Part shown: positions 1 to 8,176 of the stretch, in pieces
Layout of the letters: each line of letters starts with the position of its first letter
Numbering within the stretch: position 1 is the stretch's first letter
From: Bradyrhizobium sp.
GTDB lineage: Bacteria; Pseudomonadota; Alphaproteobacteria; Rhizobiales; Xanthobacteraceae
Assembly: GCF_016219575.1 (NCBI RefSeq)
Contig: NZ_JACRMG010000009.1
Span: forward strand, 930,001 to 994,000
Direction of reading: 5' to 3'
Length of the DNA: 64,000 bases
Position numbers and translations under genes: made by a program
Notes under the pieces: model-generated
Databases searched by the model: none
What the model saw: the letters and a program-made list of their open reading frames with translations, nothing else
Told to the model about the DNA's origin: nothing

Positions 1-1365
1 CACCTTGCCATCCGCCGCCGTGTTCTTGTCGAAACGGTCGACGAACCACTCGTAGGGCACCTCCCAGACGCGCGACCAGTGCCGCCAGGCGCCTTCGACG
101 AGGCCGTAATAGAGCGGCAGCGTCACGACATCGAGGCCGAGGTCGGTGGCTCCCTGCACGTTGGTATGGCCGCGGAAGATGTTGGCCCCGGTGCCGGGCG
201 CGCCGACGTTGCCGGTGGCCAGCAGCGCGATGCAGAACGCACGCACGTTGGCCGTGCCGACGGTGTGCTGGGTCGCGCCCATGCACCAGATCAGCGTCGA
301 TGGCTTTTGGGTCGCGAACATCTTGGCGACACGCTCTAGCTGCGCACCGGGCACGCCGGTCACCTGCTCGACCACGTCGGGCGGATATTTCTCGACCTCC
401 TTGCGGATGTCGTCCATGCCGTAGACGCGCTGTTCGATGAATTGCTTGTCTTCCCAGCCGTTCTTGAAGACGTGCCAGAGCATGCCCCAGATCACGGCAA
501 TGTCCGTGCCGGAGCGGATGCGCACATATTCGGTCGCATGTGCCGCGGTGCGGGTCATGCGCGGATCGATCACGACCATGTTGGCGCGCTGCAGTTCCTT
601 GCCTTCCAGCACGTGCTGCAGCGACACCGGATGCGCCTCGGCGGGATTGCCGCCCATGATCACGATGGTCTTGGAATTGCGGATATCGGTGTAGCTGTTG
701 GTCATCGCGCCGTAGCCCCAGGTGTTGGCTACGCCGGCGACCGTGGTCGAATGGCAGATACGCGCCTGGTGGTCGATGTTGTTGGTGCCCCAGAATGCGC
801 CGAACTTGCGGAACAGGTAGGCGCCTTCGTTGGTGAACTTGGCGGAACCAAGCCAATAGACGGAGTCGGCGCCGCTCTTGCCGCGAATCTGGTTTATCTT
901 GTCGCCGATCTCGTTGATCGCGACGTCCCAGGAGATGCGGGTCCACTGCCCGTCCACCAGCTTCATCGGATAGCGCAGGCGGCGGTCGCCATGCACGAGT
1001 TCGCGGGTTGCAGCACCCTTGGCGCAATGCGAGCCGCGGTTGATCGGCGAATCCCAGCCGGGTTCCTGTCCGACCCACACGCCGTTGACGACTTCACCGA
1101 TCACGGTGCAGCCGACGGAGCAGTGGGTGCAGATGTTTTTCTTGGAGACGGCGCCTGCCGTCAGCGGTCCGACAACCGCGGCTTCCGCTTTACGGACGCT
1201 GCCGACCTGCAGCGCGCTCAGCGCGGCAAGTCCGCCGCCGGCAAGGCCGGAGCGGCGCAGGAAGGTACGGCGATCGAGGCCGGTGGCCTGTCCGGCCAGC
1301 GCCTCGGCGACGCTGCCGCGGGAAGCGGTTTCGGAACGCGCGCGATGTGTTTTCTTGATCAGCAC
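1..1365 (-). CDS. Formate dehydrogenase catalytic (alpha) subunit, C-terminus outside window
   Basis: Molybdopterin oxidoreductase that oxidises formate to CO2; the gene runs off the left edge and 455 residues are present. The N-terminus has a twin-arginine signal (RRTFLRR near residue 32) followed by a hydrophobic stretch, so export by Tat is likely. A [4Fe-4S] site is seen at Cys80, Cys83, Cys87 and Cys115. The segment DHQARICHSTTV aligns with the active site of FdnG-type enzymes, and Cys205 stands where enteric enzymes have selenocysteine, so no selenocysteine machinery is needed. The start is GTG with a GGGAGG ribosome site just upstream. It lies 11 bp after the Tat-target peptide gene and is the last visible gene of a formate dehydrogenase operon. 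Confidence 0.93.
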   Translation of the reverse strand, partial: MLIKKTHRARSETASRGSVAEALAGQATGLDRRTFLRRSGLAGGGLAALSALQVGSVRKAEAAVVGPLTAGAVSKKNICTHCSVGCTVIGEVVNGVWVGQEPGWDSPINRGSHCAKGAATRELVHGDRRLRYPMKLVDGQWTRISWDVAINEIGDKINQIRGKSGADSVYWLGSAKFTNEGAYLFRKFGAFWGTNNIDHQARICHSTTVAGVANTWGYGAMTNSYTDIRNSKTIVIMGGNPAEAHPVSLQHVLEGKELQRANMVVIDPRMTRTAAHATEYVRIRSGTDIAVIWGMLWHVFKNGWEDKQFIEQRVYGMDDIRKEVEKYPPDVVEQVTGVPGAQLERVAKMFATQKPSTLIWCMGATQHTVGTANVRAFCIALLATGNVGAPGTGANIFRGHTNVQGATDLGLDVVTLPLYYGLVEGAWRHWSRVWEVPYEWFVDRFDKNTAADGKV

Positions 1366-1376
1366 GGCGACCTCCC

Positions 1377-1586
1377 TCAGCCCGGATAGCGGTTGACGCG
1401 ATAAAACGTCTTGATGTGATCGGTTTCCTTGTAGCGCGCCTTGCGCTTCTCATCGATGTTCTCGCCGTCGGCGAGCGCCGACCCCGCAAGCGGTGCGGCC
1501 ACCGCCGCGCCCGCGCCGACGGCACCGATGCCGACCTTGCGAAGGAAGTCGCGTCGTCCGACTGCCGTTTTCTTTTCGTCCTTCAT
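1377..1586 (-). CDS. Formate dehydrogenase region Tat-target small protein
   Basis: A 69-residue protein with a twin-arginine motif (RRDFLRKVGIG near residue 11) and an alanine/glycine-rich hydrophobic segment ending at a likely cleavage site (SALA). The mature part is only about 35 residues and highly charged. It matches the family of short Tat-targeted proteins found only beside formate dehydrogenases; their exact role is unknown, possibly a small partner or assembly factor of the catalytic subunit. It sits 29 bp after the TorD-fusion gene and 11 bp before the catalytic subunit, so it is almost certainly co-transcribed with both. Confidence 0.9.
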   Translation of the reverse strand: MKDEKKTAVGRRDFLRKVGIGAVGAGAAVAAPLAGSALADGENIDEKRKARYKETDHIKTFYRVNRYPG

Positions 1587-1615
1587 CGTATCCCTCCCGG
1601 ACCAGGTCGCGCTGG

Positions 1616-2401
1616 TCAGTTGGCGAATTTGAAAGCTTCGGTTTCGATTTCCATGAACAGGCGGCCGTGCGAGCCGACCGTCCGGTAGAATTTCGCGGCG
1701 TCTGCCTTCTCCAGATCGGCGAACATCCGGCCCATCCAGGGCGCGATGTGCTTGTCGAAGAACTTGCGCTGCTGCTCATGCGACGCCGCGAAGCGGCCGT
1801 TGGCAAATCCGGCCATGATCTCGCACAGCGTGGCGGCGTTGTCCTCAGGCTCCGGATTGTTCTCAGCCCGCTCGATGCCGAAGGCCGCGAGATCGCCGCG
1901 CAGGCGCGCCAGCGGCCGCTCGTGCAGGAAGCCGGTCAGATAGTAGGAGGCATAGGGCAGGATTTCGCCGCGGCCGACCCCGATGAAGAGATCGAAATAT
2001 TCACGCTCGACGGCGCTGCCGACCGCATCCTGCGCAGCCGCGGCGAGTGCCGCATGGGCACGGCCGAGCGGCGTATCGTCGCCTTCGAGCTTCGCGATCG
2101 CGCCAAGCAGTTTCTTCGAGGGCGGCGCAGACAGCAGCGATGCAAGCAACAGGTATTGGTGGGCGCGACCGGCATCGACGGGATCGATTTCCTGGTTGGA
2201 TGCGGCCCGTTCGCTTTCGTCGTAGATATCCGGGCGAAGCTCGCGACGCGAAATGCCGGTTGCGGCCTCAACCGCAATCACACGTTGAGCCGGCACCCGG
2301 TTCCAGTTGGAAACCGAAGGCTGGGCAATGCCGATTTTCCGGGCAAGTTCGGCGACGCCGCCTGCCTTGTCGATTGCGCGCGCTAGACCGGGATCCCGCA
2401 C
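1616..2401 (-). CDS. TorD/DmsD-type molybdoenzyme chaperone with N-terminal YdaS-like HTH
   Basis: A 261-residue protein in two parts. Residues 1-60 form a Cro/YdaS-like helix-turn-helix (AELARKIGIAQPSVSNWNR is the recognition region). Residues about 75-261 resemble TorD/DmsD-family chaperones (EREYFDLFIGVGRGEILPYA is the family signature), which bind Tat signal peptides and assist molybdoenzyme maturation. The in-frame start is GTG, with GGAGG five bases upstream; the ATG overlapping it is in another frame. It precedes the Tat-target and catalytic subunit genes. The HTH is not part of classical TorD proteins, so a role as a sensor-regulator of its own operon is an inference. Confidence 0.85.
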   Translation of the reverse strand: MRDPGLARAIDKAGGVAELARKIGIAQPSVSNWNRVPAQRVIAVEAATGISRRELRPDIYDESERAASNQEIDPVDAGRAHQYLLLASLLSAPPSKKLLGAIAKLEGDDTPLGRAHAALAAAAQDAVGSAVEREYFDLFIGVGRGEILPYASYYLTGFLHERPLARLRGDLAAFGIERAENNPEPEDNAATLCEIMAGFANGRFAASHEQQRKFFDKHIAPWMGRMFADLEKADAAKFYRTVGSHGRLFMEIETEAFKFAN

Positions 2402-2537
2402 ATGGACCTCCGTCCCCCCGACCGATTCATTTTGGTCCCGCTTTTGGATTTAGTTTTGTTCTAAAGAGACTAGGCGCGCACCGGAACGGGGTCAATCGAT
2501 TCGAAATAGCCTGCGACTATGCCTTTGGTCGCAAACA
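2402..2537 (-). promoter_or_regulatory. Upstream region of the HTH-TorD/formate dehydrogenase transcript
   Basis: A 136-bp gap that interrupts an otherwise overlapping operon and is AT-richer than its surroundings. Read on the minus strand it contains repeated CCAAAA words and a GACC/GGTC inverted pair shortly before the ribosome site, a plausible operator for the HTH protein encoded directly downstream. No clear -35/-10 pair can be called, so an independent promoter here is inferred from the gap and composition only. Confidence 0.35.
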
Positions 2538-3164
2538 TCAGCTTGGCAAAGCGCCGCCATGCGTGCGCCGCCGGACCGGCTCAACATCGCCATCTTCATC
2601 GGAAGCTTCCGGTTGCGCTGCAACAACGGGTTCCGCCTGCACATCAGGAGATGAGTTTGCGCTGACGGCAACATGCGGCAGCGCTGCGGATGCGGAAACG
2701 TCCGGCTCTTGATCGGGTTTTTGTTGAACTTGTTCCTTCTCGGGCAACTCCGACGCAAGTTTCTCCGCAGTTTCGCGCACACCGCCGATCACTCGCTCGA
2801 CCATGGCGCCGATCTGTTCCGCCGTACCGTCCAGCGCACCGAAACCGGGGATCGCGTCGGGATCGGTAAAATCCCATGCATTTTCGGCCAGCCCGACAAA
2901 GTCGCGGATGGCGGGATCGGCAGCCCATGCGCGACGAAGCGCCGCATGGCTCAGCTCGGCGGGGATTCCCTTGCGCAGGAATCCGGTGATGTCGGTCGCC
3001 GCGGTGATCGAATCGAGCGATGGCAGTTGCGAAAGATCAACCTCGGGCTCAGGCGGTGCGACGGGCGGTGTCGTTGCCGCTTCAGCCGGCAGCGGCGCCT
3101 GATCGACGGTCTTGGCCTCCTGCTTGCGGCGCGACCAGCGCTTGAGGAATTCCTCGTCGCTCAT
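2538..3164 (-). CDS. DUF3306 domain protein
   Basis: A 208-residue protein with the characteristic DUF3306 N-terminus (MSDEEFLKRWSRRKQEA), a low-complexity Pro/Ala/Glu linker, a conserved central block (GIPAELSHAALRRAWAADP, then IRDFVGLAENAWDFTDPDAI) and a long disordered acidic tail. No catalytic motif or membrane segment is visible. The family is known only from formate dehydrogenase neighbourhoods. Its ATG overlaps the stop of the DUF3305 gene as ATGA, so the two are translationally coupled. An assembly or electron-transfer accessory role is inferred from context only. Confidence 0.88.
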   Translation of the reverse strand: MSDEEFLKRWSRRKQEAKTVDQAPLPAEAATTPPVAPPEPEVDLSQLPSLDSITAATDITGFLRKGIPAELSHAALRRAWAADPAIRDFVGLAENAWDFTDPDAIPGFGALDGTAEQIGAMVERVIGGVRETAEKLASELPEKEQVQQKPDQEPDVSASAALPHVAVSANSSPDVQAEPVVAAQPEASDEDGDVEPVRRRTHGGALPS

Positions 3165-3670
3165 TCCTGTCCGCCTTCGGGTTGACGGCGCGCGAGCGCT
3201 TCCGGATTGGCGCGATCGCGCTTGCGCTTGACGAACTCCCGTTCGACGTGGTGCTCGGCGACAAAGTTTTCAACCGCCTCCCGCACGACGTCCGGCATGG
3301 CAACCGTCTCGACGAGATTGGCGCCCGCCTCCGTAAAGGCCTCGCCCTCCGCAGGATCGGCTGTGACTGCGGCCAGCGTATATGGCCACTCACCCTCCGC
3401 CGGGCTCAGCACGACCCAGAGCATCGGTTCACCGGTTGCGAGATTGTCGCGGTAGCGCGCCGTCTCGGAGCGATGGAATTCGATGATCCGGCTGCCGGCA
3501 TAGAACAGCACGGTCTCGCCTTCCTCGCGCAGCACGCTCCACGCCGCCATGTCCGGCGCATCAGGCAAGATGCCGACGGGGCGCCACAGGAAATCGATCC
3601 AGGGCGAATCCGCCTTGCGGCGCTCGACGACGACGCCGACCACAATTTGCGACAGCGGCGCGGCACTCAT
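3161..3670 (-). CDS. DUF3305 domain protein
   Basis: A 169-residue cytoplasmic protein with the DUF3305 pattern: an opening strand (IVVGVVVERRKADSPWIDFL), a W-P-V-G-I-L-P-like motif, central beta-rich residues, and a basic tail (EFVKRKRDRANPEALARR). No catalytic residues are recognisable. Both ends overlap their neighbours by four bases (ATGA), indicating one tightly coupled transcript with DUF6352 and DUF3306. The family travels with DUF3306 and formate dehydrogenase; its biochemical role is not known to me. Confidence 0.88.
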   Translation of the reverse strand: MSAAPLSQIVVGVVVERRKADSPWIDFLWRPVGILPDAPDMAAWSVLREEGETVLFYAGSRIIEFHRSETARYRDNLATGEPMLWVVLSPAEGEWPYTLAAVTADPAEGEAFTEAGANLVETVAMPDVVREAVENFVAEHHVEREFVKRKRDRANPEALARRQPEGGQE

Positions 3671-4674
3671 GTGGCGGCCTCCAGGTGCCGGATTGGCAAT
3701 CCCGTCAGCAGGTTCTGCGGCTTCAGCCGCACCAGCTTCTGCGCGGACATCGCCATGATCAGATAGATCGGTTCGCGCCCCACTTCCTCCAGCACCAGTG
3801 CCGGATCGGCAAAGGACAGACGGTAAAGCCCGAGGATGCGGCCATTGGTCTCCTCGTCGAGGGCGTCGCCACGCCAGAGCCTGTCGCCGATGGCCGTCGC
3901 ATCCGTGTCCAGCCCGACATACCAGGTGAGCCTGGCGTCGCGCAGCTCGGTCAGCGGCTCGATCGAGACATCGATCCCCAGCAAATGCGACAGCCAGCGC
4001 GTCATCACGGTCGCCAGTGCCGCCTGCCCGCGGCGCCCGGCGGTGAGATCGAGACCCATGTCGAACTGGTCGCTGCGGTGCCAGTAATGTGCGGCATTGT
4101 CCTCATCGAGCACCTCGACCTCGACGTCATGGACCGCGCCCAGCATCGACATCAGCGACAGCACCGGCGTCGGGCTGGTGCCGCCGATCACCTCGGCATC
4201 GCCCAGCAACGCCGCATTCTCGTGCAGCATCAGCCGCTGGGTCCGGAAGAACAGTTCGGCGGCGCGCAGCACGAAGGGGTCTTCGCAGCCGTCCAGCGCG
4301 TTGCGCAGGATGACATGGACGAGCTGGTTGACGAACAGCGGCGGCAGATGGACCGAGCCGGCGCGGACCAGCGCAAGATAGGCCGCCTCCAGCGTTGCAT
4401 GCCTTAGCAGGAGATCGCGGAACGCCAGCACGAATTGCCAGTTTTCGCGCGCATCGGCATCGGTGATTCCCGCAACTTCGCTTGCCGCCACCGTGCGGCG
4501 CGGCTCTGCCAGCAGCTCACGATGCAGCCGCCGCTCGACGGCACAGGCGTCCTCCGGCGGCATCAGTTCCGGCCGCACGAAATAGGCCTTCAGGAATTCG
4601 TCGGTCACGACCAGCCCGCCGCTGTCGTTGCGGTCGAGCAGATGATGGCCGCAGGAGATCCAGAAATCGTTCAT
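3667..4674 (-). CDS. DUF6352 family protein
   Basis: A 335-residue protein starting MNDFWISCGHHLLDRNDSGG. The start is set by an ATGA overlap with the preceding gene; the open frame extends further upstream, but only as an antisense or alternative-frame shadow. The product is largely helical and acidic, with no membrane segment and no catalytic motif I recognise. A Cys-His-His cluster in the first twelve residues could bind a metal. The family is found in alphaproteobacterial formate dehydrogenase clusters, and function is unknown. It overlaps DUF3305 by four bases at its 3' end. Confidence 0.85.
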   Translation of the reverse strand: MNDFWISCGHHLLDRNDSGGLVVTDEFLKAYFVRPELMPPEDACAVERRLHRELLAEPRRTVAASEVAGITDADARENWQFVLAFRDLLLRHATLEAAYLALVRAGSVHLPPLFVNQLVHVILRNALDGCEDPFVLRAAELFFRTQRLMLHENAALLGDAEVIGGTSPTPVLSLMSMLGAVHDVEVEVLDEDNAAHYWHRSDQFDMGLDLTAGRRGQAALATVMTRWLSHLLGIDVSIEPLTELRDARLTWYVGLDTDATAIGDRLWRGDALDEETNGRILGLYRLSFADPALVLEEVGREPIYLIMAMSAQKLVRLKPQNLLTGLPIRHLEAAT

Positions 4675-5213
4675 CGCCGCCGCGGCTCCAGAGTCATGTC
4701 GGCAAGACTGAGTTGATGGTCCGCCTCGGTGTCGTCGTCGATCTCCATGAACGAGAACGCCTTGCTGTGACGATCCTGCCCCTCCTTCAACTGCAGCCGG
4801 CGGAAGGATTCCCGCACCTCGCCATCGCTGACCGCGCGGTGGACCGCAATCAGGCTGGAAATGGGATGTGTGCACAGCGATTCCGCGAAGGCGACCTCCT
4901 CTTCCGCCGCAGGACGCGCGGTCGCAAAGTCGGGCGCGCCGAATTTGTCCACGAGTTGCCCGGCAAGTAGCTCGACCAGCGCGCGACGATCGTCCTCCGT
5001 GGCGGGGACGATCTGGACCAGCGTCGACCAGCCCCAGGATTGCACGCCCAGGAAGCCGCCGCGGAAGGCCGTGCGGTCCTTTCCCGTCAGTGCCGCCGGG
5101 TCGCGGTCGTAGAAGCGGAAAGCGCCCGACACCGCCCAGTCGCCGGGCTCCGCGGCGGCGTCGAACACGAACGTGTCGGAAGGATCGAGCGCGATGGTGC
5201 GCAACAGCTTCAC
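4671..5213 (-). CDS. DUF6505 family protein
   Basis: About 180 residues starting at a GTG that overlaps the stop of the ligase-like gene (GTGA), giving MKLLRTIALDPSDTFVFD. A longer form from 5246 is open but would overlap the previous gene by 37 bases. The product is a compact alpha/beta protein of unknown fold with a conserved-looking SGAFRFYDRDPAALTGK and a GWSTLVQIV block. It sits between the lipoate/biotin ligase-like gene and DUF6352 with 4-base overlaps on both sides, so it must be expressed with them. No function is assigned. Confidence 0.82.
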   Translation of the reverse strand: MKLLRTIALDPSDTFVFDAAAEPGDWAVSGAFRFYDRDPAALTGKDRTAFRGGFLGVQSWGWSTLVQIVPATEDDRRALVELLAGQLVDKFGAPDFATARPAAEEEVAFAESLCTHPISSLIAVHRAVSDGEVRESFRRLQLKEGQDRHSKAFSFMEIDDDTEADHQLSLADMTLEPRRR

Positions 5214-5962
5214 AGCCGCGGCCCTCCGGTCTTCGGATCGAGCCAACTCGGTCTGGCCAGCGCCTGGGCCAGATCGATCGGCGTCGCCTTCTCTGCCCCG
5301 ATCCGCTGCACCACGAAATCGCCATTGGCTTCGATGCGCCGGCTGGTCTGCGGCTGCCGCTCGATCAGGCCGAGATATTGGTGGGCGAGGCTGGAAAAAC
5401 CGTCGACCTGCCAGCGGTCGAAAGCAACCATCAGGTGGCGGGCAAAACTCTCCGTCACGTCTGCCGCACCGATCTCGCCAAAGCCTTCTTCCTGCAGGGC
5501 GGAGGCGAGCGGATGGACGCCGGCCTCGGTTTCCGTCATCGCCACCGTGCGGATCATGGCACCGAACACCAGCCAGGGCGGCGTTTCGTCTTCACGCGTG
5601 GATTTCGGCCAGCCCAGCCGCCCGCCGCCCACCAGCCCGCCGTCGACGCGGACCGCATCGGGCCAGTCGATCGTCACCGGCTTGTTCGGCGGCGCATAGG
5701 CGCGCAGCGCATCCGCCAGCGCCACCATGCCGGCATAGAAGGCGCGGCGCGCGGTGTGCAGGGATTCGGTCGGCTCGAGCACCACGGCAAACTCGGCGAG
5801 ATCGAACCGCCCGACATAGACCAGGGTTCCAGCGCCGCTCTGCCCGGCGATCGCTAGCGCATGCGCAAATGCCTCGCCGCTCTCGCGCAGCCGGACCAAA
5901 GTATAAGGCGGCGGCAGATCGATGCGTTCGGTAACGGTTTCGCGCGTTCGTGCAGTCGGCAA
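5210..5962 (-). CDS. Biotin/lipoate A/B protein ligase-like protein
   Basis: A 250-residue protein related to the biotin/lipoate ligase superfamily, in the variant found in formate dehydrogenase clusters. Visible landmarks are an N-terminal PPPYTLVRLRESGEAF segment, a central KPVTIDWPDAVRVDGGLVGG stretch comparable to the ligase core where GG-N/K residues contact the adenylate, and a WLVFGAMIRT strand. A genuine ligase activity is unproven. It is the first gene of the minus-strand operon running down to DUF3306, and is divergent from the iron-sulfur protein gene across 111 bp. Confidence 0.8.
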   Translation of the reverse strand: MPTARTRETVTERIDLPPPYTLVRLRESGEAFAHALAIAGQSGAGTLVYVGRFDLAEFAVVLEPTESLHTARRAFYAGMVALADALRAYAPPNKPVTIDWPDAVRVDGGLVGGGRLGWPKSTREDETPPWLVFGAMIRTVAMTETEAGVHPLASALQEEGFGEIGAADVTESFARHLMVAFDRWQVDGFSSLAHQYLGLIERQPQTSRRIEANGDFVVQRIGAEKATPIDLAQALARPSWLDPKTGGPRL

Positions 5963-6073
5963 AAGGTTGCTCCGGCTTCCTTTTTTCTGTTTAGAATGAT
6001 TATACGAGCCGGGCGGCCGGGGCGAGTCCGCAAATCCGGTGTTCCAATCAACTCAGGGAGTGAGTAGCCGAGC
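5963..6073. promoter_or_regulatory. Divergent promoter region between ligase-like operon and ferredoxin gene
   Basis: A 111-bp AT-richer spacer between two divergent starts. On the plus strand TAGAAT (5992-5997) is a possible -10, and overlapping it on the minus strand ATAATCATTCTAAA is a possible -10 region. No convincing -35 partner at 16-18 bp was found for either, so only the location of the divergent promoters is supported. Confidence 0.4.
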
Positions 6074-8089
6074 ATGGCGCATCCGCCCAGGAAGATACTG
6101 ATGTGCTCTTGCGAGGACACGATGCGGCTGGATACGGCCGCCGTGGAGCGCGGCTGCCGCAACAGCGAGATCAAGACCTTCCGGCATTTGTGCCGCGCCG
6201 AGATCGACCGGTTCCGCGATGCCGCGAATGCGGAAGGACCGCTGACCGTTGCCTGCACGCAGGAAGCGCCGCTGTTCGGCAATGAAGCCGGCGAGCGCCC
6301 GGAGCCGATCGAATTCGTCAATGTCAGGGAAACCGCCGGCTGGTCGAAGCAAGGCGCGGGCGCCGGGCCGAAGATGGCGGCCCTGCTCGCGGCCGCCGCG
6401 GAGCCCGTGCCGCAAATTCCCTTCGTCACCCTGTCGAGTGACGGCGTGATCCTGATCTATGGCCGCGATGAGGCCGCAATCGAGGCCGGCAAGCTACTCG
6501 CCGATCATCTCGACGTCACCGTGATGATCGCGAACCCGTCCGGCATCACGCCGCCGTCGCCCAGCGCATTCCCGGTGGTCAAGGGAACCATCCGCAATGC
6601 CGGCGGCCATTTCGGCGCCTTCGAGCTCACCATCGACAATTTTGCCGCGCCCCGTCCCTCCTCGCGCGACGCGTTCGAGTTCGACGCGACGCGCAATGGT
6701 GCGACGTCGCGTTGCGATCTCGTGCTCGATCTCTCCGGCGGCCCAGCGCTCTTCCCCGCCCACGACCTGCGCGACGGCTATCTGCGGGCGGATCCGAAGG
6801 ATCCGGCGGCGGTGCTGCGCGCCGTATTGAAGGCGCGCGACCTCGTCGGCAGCTTCGACAAGCCGCAATACATCAACTTCACCGCCGAGCTCTGTGCGCA
6901 TTCGCGCTCGAAACTGACCGGCTGCCACCGCTGTCTCGATCTCTGCCCGACCGGCGCGATCGTGCCCAACGGCGATCATGTCAGGATCAGTGCGGAAATT
7001 TGCGCCGGCTGCGGCCAGTGCGCCGCCGCCTGCCCCACAAGCGCGGCCTCCTATGCATTGCCGCCGGCCGATGCCCTGCTGCACAAGCTGCGCGCCATGT
7101 TGCAGGCCTATCAGCAGGCCGGCGGCACCAAGCCGGTCATGCTGCTGCACGACGGCCAGCATGGCACGGCGCTGATCGACGCGCTGGCGCGCCACGGCGA
7201 TGGCCTGCCGGCGAACGTGCTGCCGCTGGCGGTAAACGAAATCACGCAAGTGGGACTGGAAGCGATCGTCGCTGCCTTTGCCTATGGCGCCGCCGGCGTG
7301 CGCTTCCTGCTGCGGGCAAAGCCGCTGCACGACATCGCGGGGCTGGCGCAGACCATCGCCATGGCGGACGCGATCCTTGCGGGCCTCGGCCTTGCCGGCC
7401 GCCGCGTCGCCACCATCGAGACCGACGATCCCGATGCGCTGGGCGATGCGCTCTACAACCTCGATCCGGGAGCAGCCGTAGCGCAGCCCGCGACGTTCCG
7501 CACCGTCGGCAAGCGGCGCGACGTCCTGCGCTTTGCGCTTTCCGAGCTGCATCGCGTGGCGCCCGCGCCGGTCGACATCATCGCGCTCCCCGAGGGAGCG
7601 CCGCTAGGCACGGTCAATGTCAACGTCGAAGGCTGCACGCTGTGCCTGTCCTGCGTGTCGGCCTGCCCGACCGGCGCACTGCTCGACGATCCCGACCGTC
7701 CCGCGCTGAAATTCGTCGAGGATGCCTGCGTGCAGTGCGGGCTGTGCAAGGCGACCTGCCCCGAGAAGGTCATTTCGCTGCAGCCGCAGATCGACTTCCG
7801 CGCCAGCCGCGCCACCGCGCGCCTGATCAAGGAGGAAGAACCCGCGCTCTGCATCCGCTGCAGCAAGCCGTTCGGCGTCAAGAGCACGATCGAGAAGGTC
7901 GCCGCCAAGCTCGAGGGCCGGCACTGGATGTACCCGGCCGCCGCCGGCCGCGCCGATGCGATCCGCATGTGCGCCGACTGCCGCGTCATCACCATGAGCG
8001 AGCAGCAGTTCGATCCCTTTGCCGGCGTGCCCGAACGACCCGTGCCGCGCACGACGGACGACTACCTGCGCGACCGCGACAAGAAGTGA
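6074..8089 (+). CDS. Multi-cluster 4Fe-4S ferredoxin-like protein of the formate dehydrogenase locus
   Basis: A 671-residue cytoplasmic iron-sulfur protein. Two pairs of ferredoxin motifs are visible: CHRCLDLCP near residue 284 and CAGCGQCAAACP near 310, then CTLCLSCVSACP near 520 and CVQCGLCKATCP near 552. That gives up to four [4Fe-4S] clusters, in two modules separated by about 200 residues. The N-terminus has CSCEDT, and the C-terminal part has a CIRC...CADC set that may bind another metal. The architecture resembles electron-distributing subunits of heterodisulfide-reductase or formate dehydrogenase systems. It is divergent from the accessory operon, and probably passes electrons from or to the formate dehydrogenase; that partner is inferred. 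Confidence 0.85.
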   Translation: MAHPPRKILMCSCEDTMRLDTAAVERGCRNSEIKTFRHLCRAEIDRFRDAANAEGPLTVACTQEAPLFGNEAGERPEPIEFVNVRETAGWSKQGAGAGPKMAALLAAAAEPVPQIPFVTLSSDGVILIYGRDEAAIEAGKLLADHLDVTVMIANPSGITPPSPSAFPVVKGTIRNAGGHFGAFELTIDNFAAPRPSSRDAFEFDATRNGATSRCDLVLDLSGGPALFPAHDLRDGYLRADPKDPAAVLRAVLKARDLVGSFDKPQYINFTAELCAHSRSKLTGCHRCLDLCPTGAIVPNGDHVRISAEICAGCGQCAAACPTSAASYALPPADALLHKLRAMLQAYQQAGGTKPVMLLHDGQHGTALIDALARHGDGLPANVLPLAVNEITQVGLEAIVAAFAYGAAGVRFLLRAKPLHDIAGLAQTIAMADAILAGLGLAGRRVATIETDDPDALGDALYNLDPGAAVAQPATFRTVGKRRDVLRFALSELHRVAPAPVDIIALPEGAPLGTVNVNVEGCTLCLSCVSACPTGALLDDPDRPALKFVEDACVQCGLCKATCPEKVISLQPQIDFRASRATARLIKEEEPALCIRCSKPFGVKSTIEKVAAKLEGRHWMYPAAAGRADAIRMCADCRVITMSEQQFDPFAGVPERPVPRTTDDYLRDRDKK

Positions 8090-8176
8090 GATAAGAGACC
8101 GGCCTGACCTTACCGGGCCCCTTCCGCGACCATCGCCAAGCCGTTACGATGTCCGCAACCATCCGGGGGAGATGGC

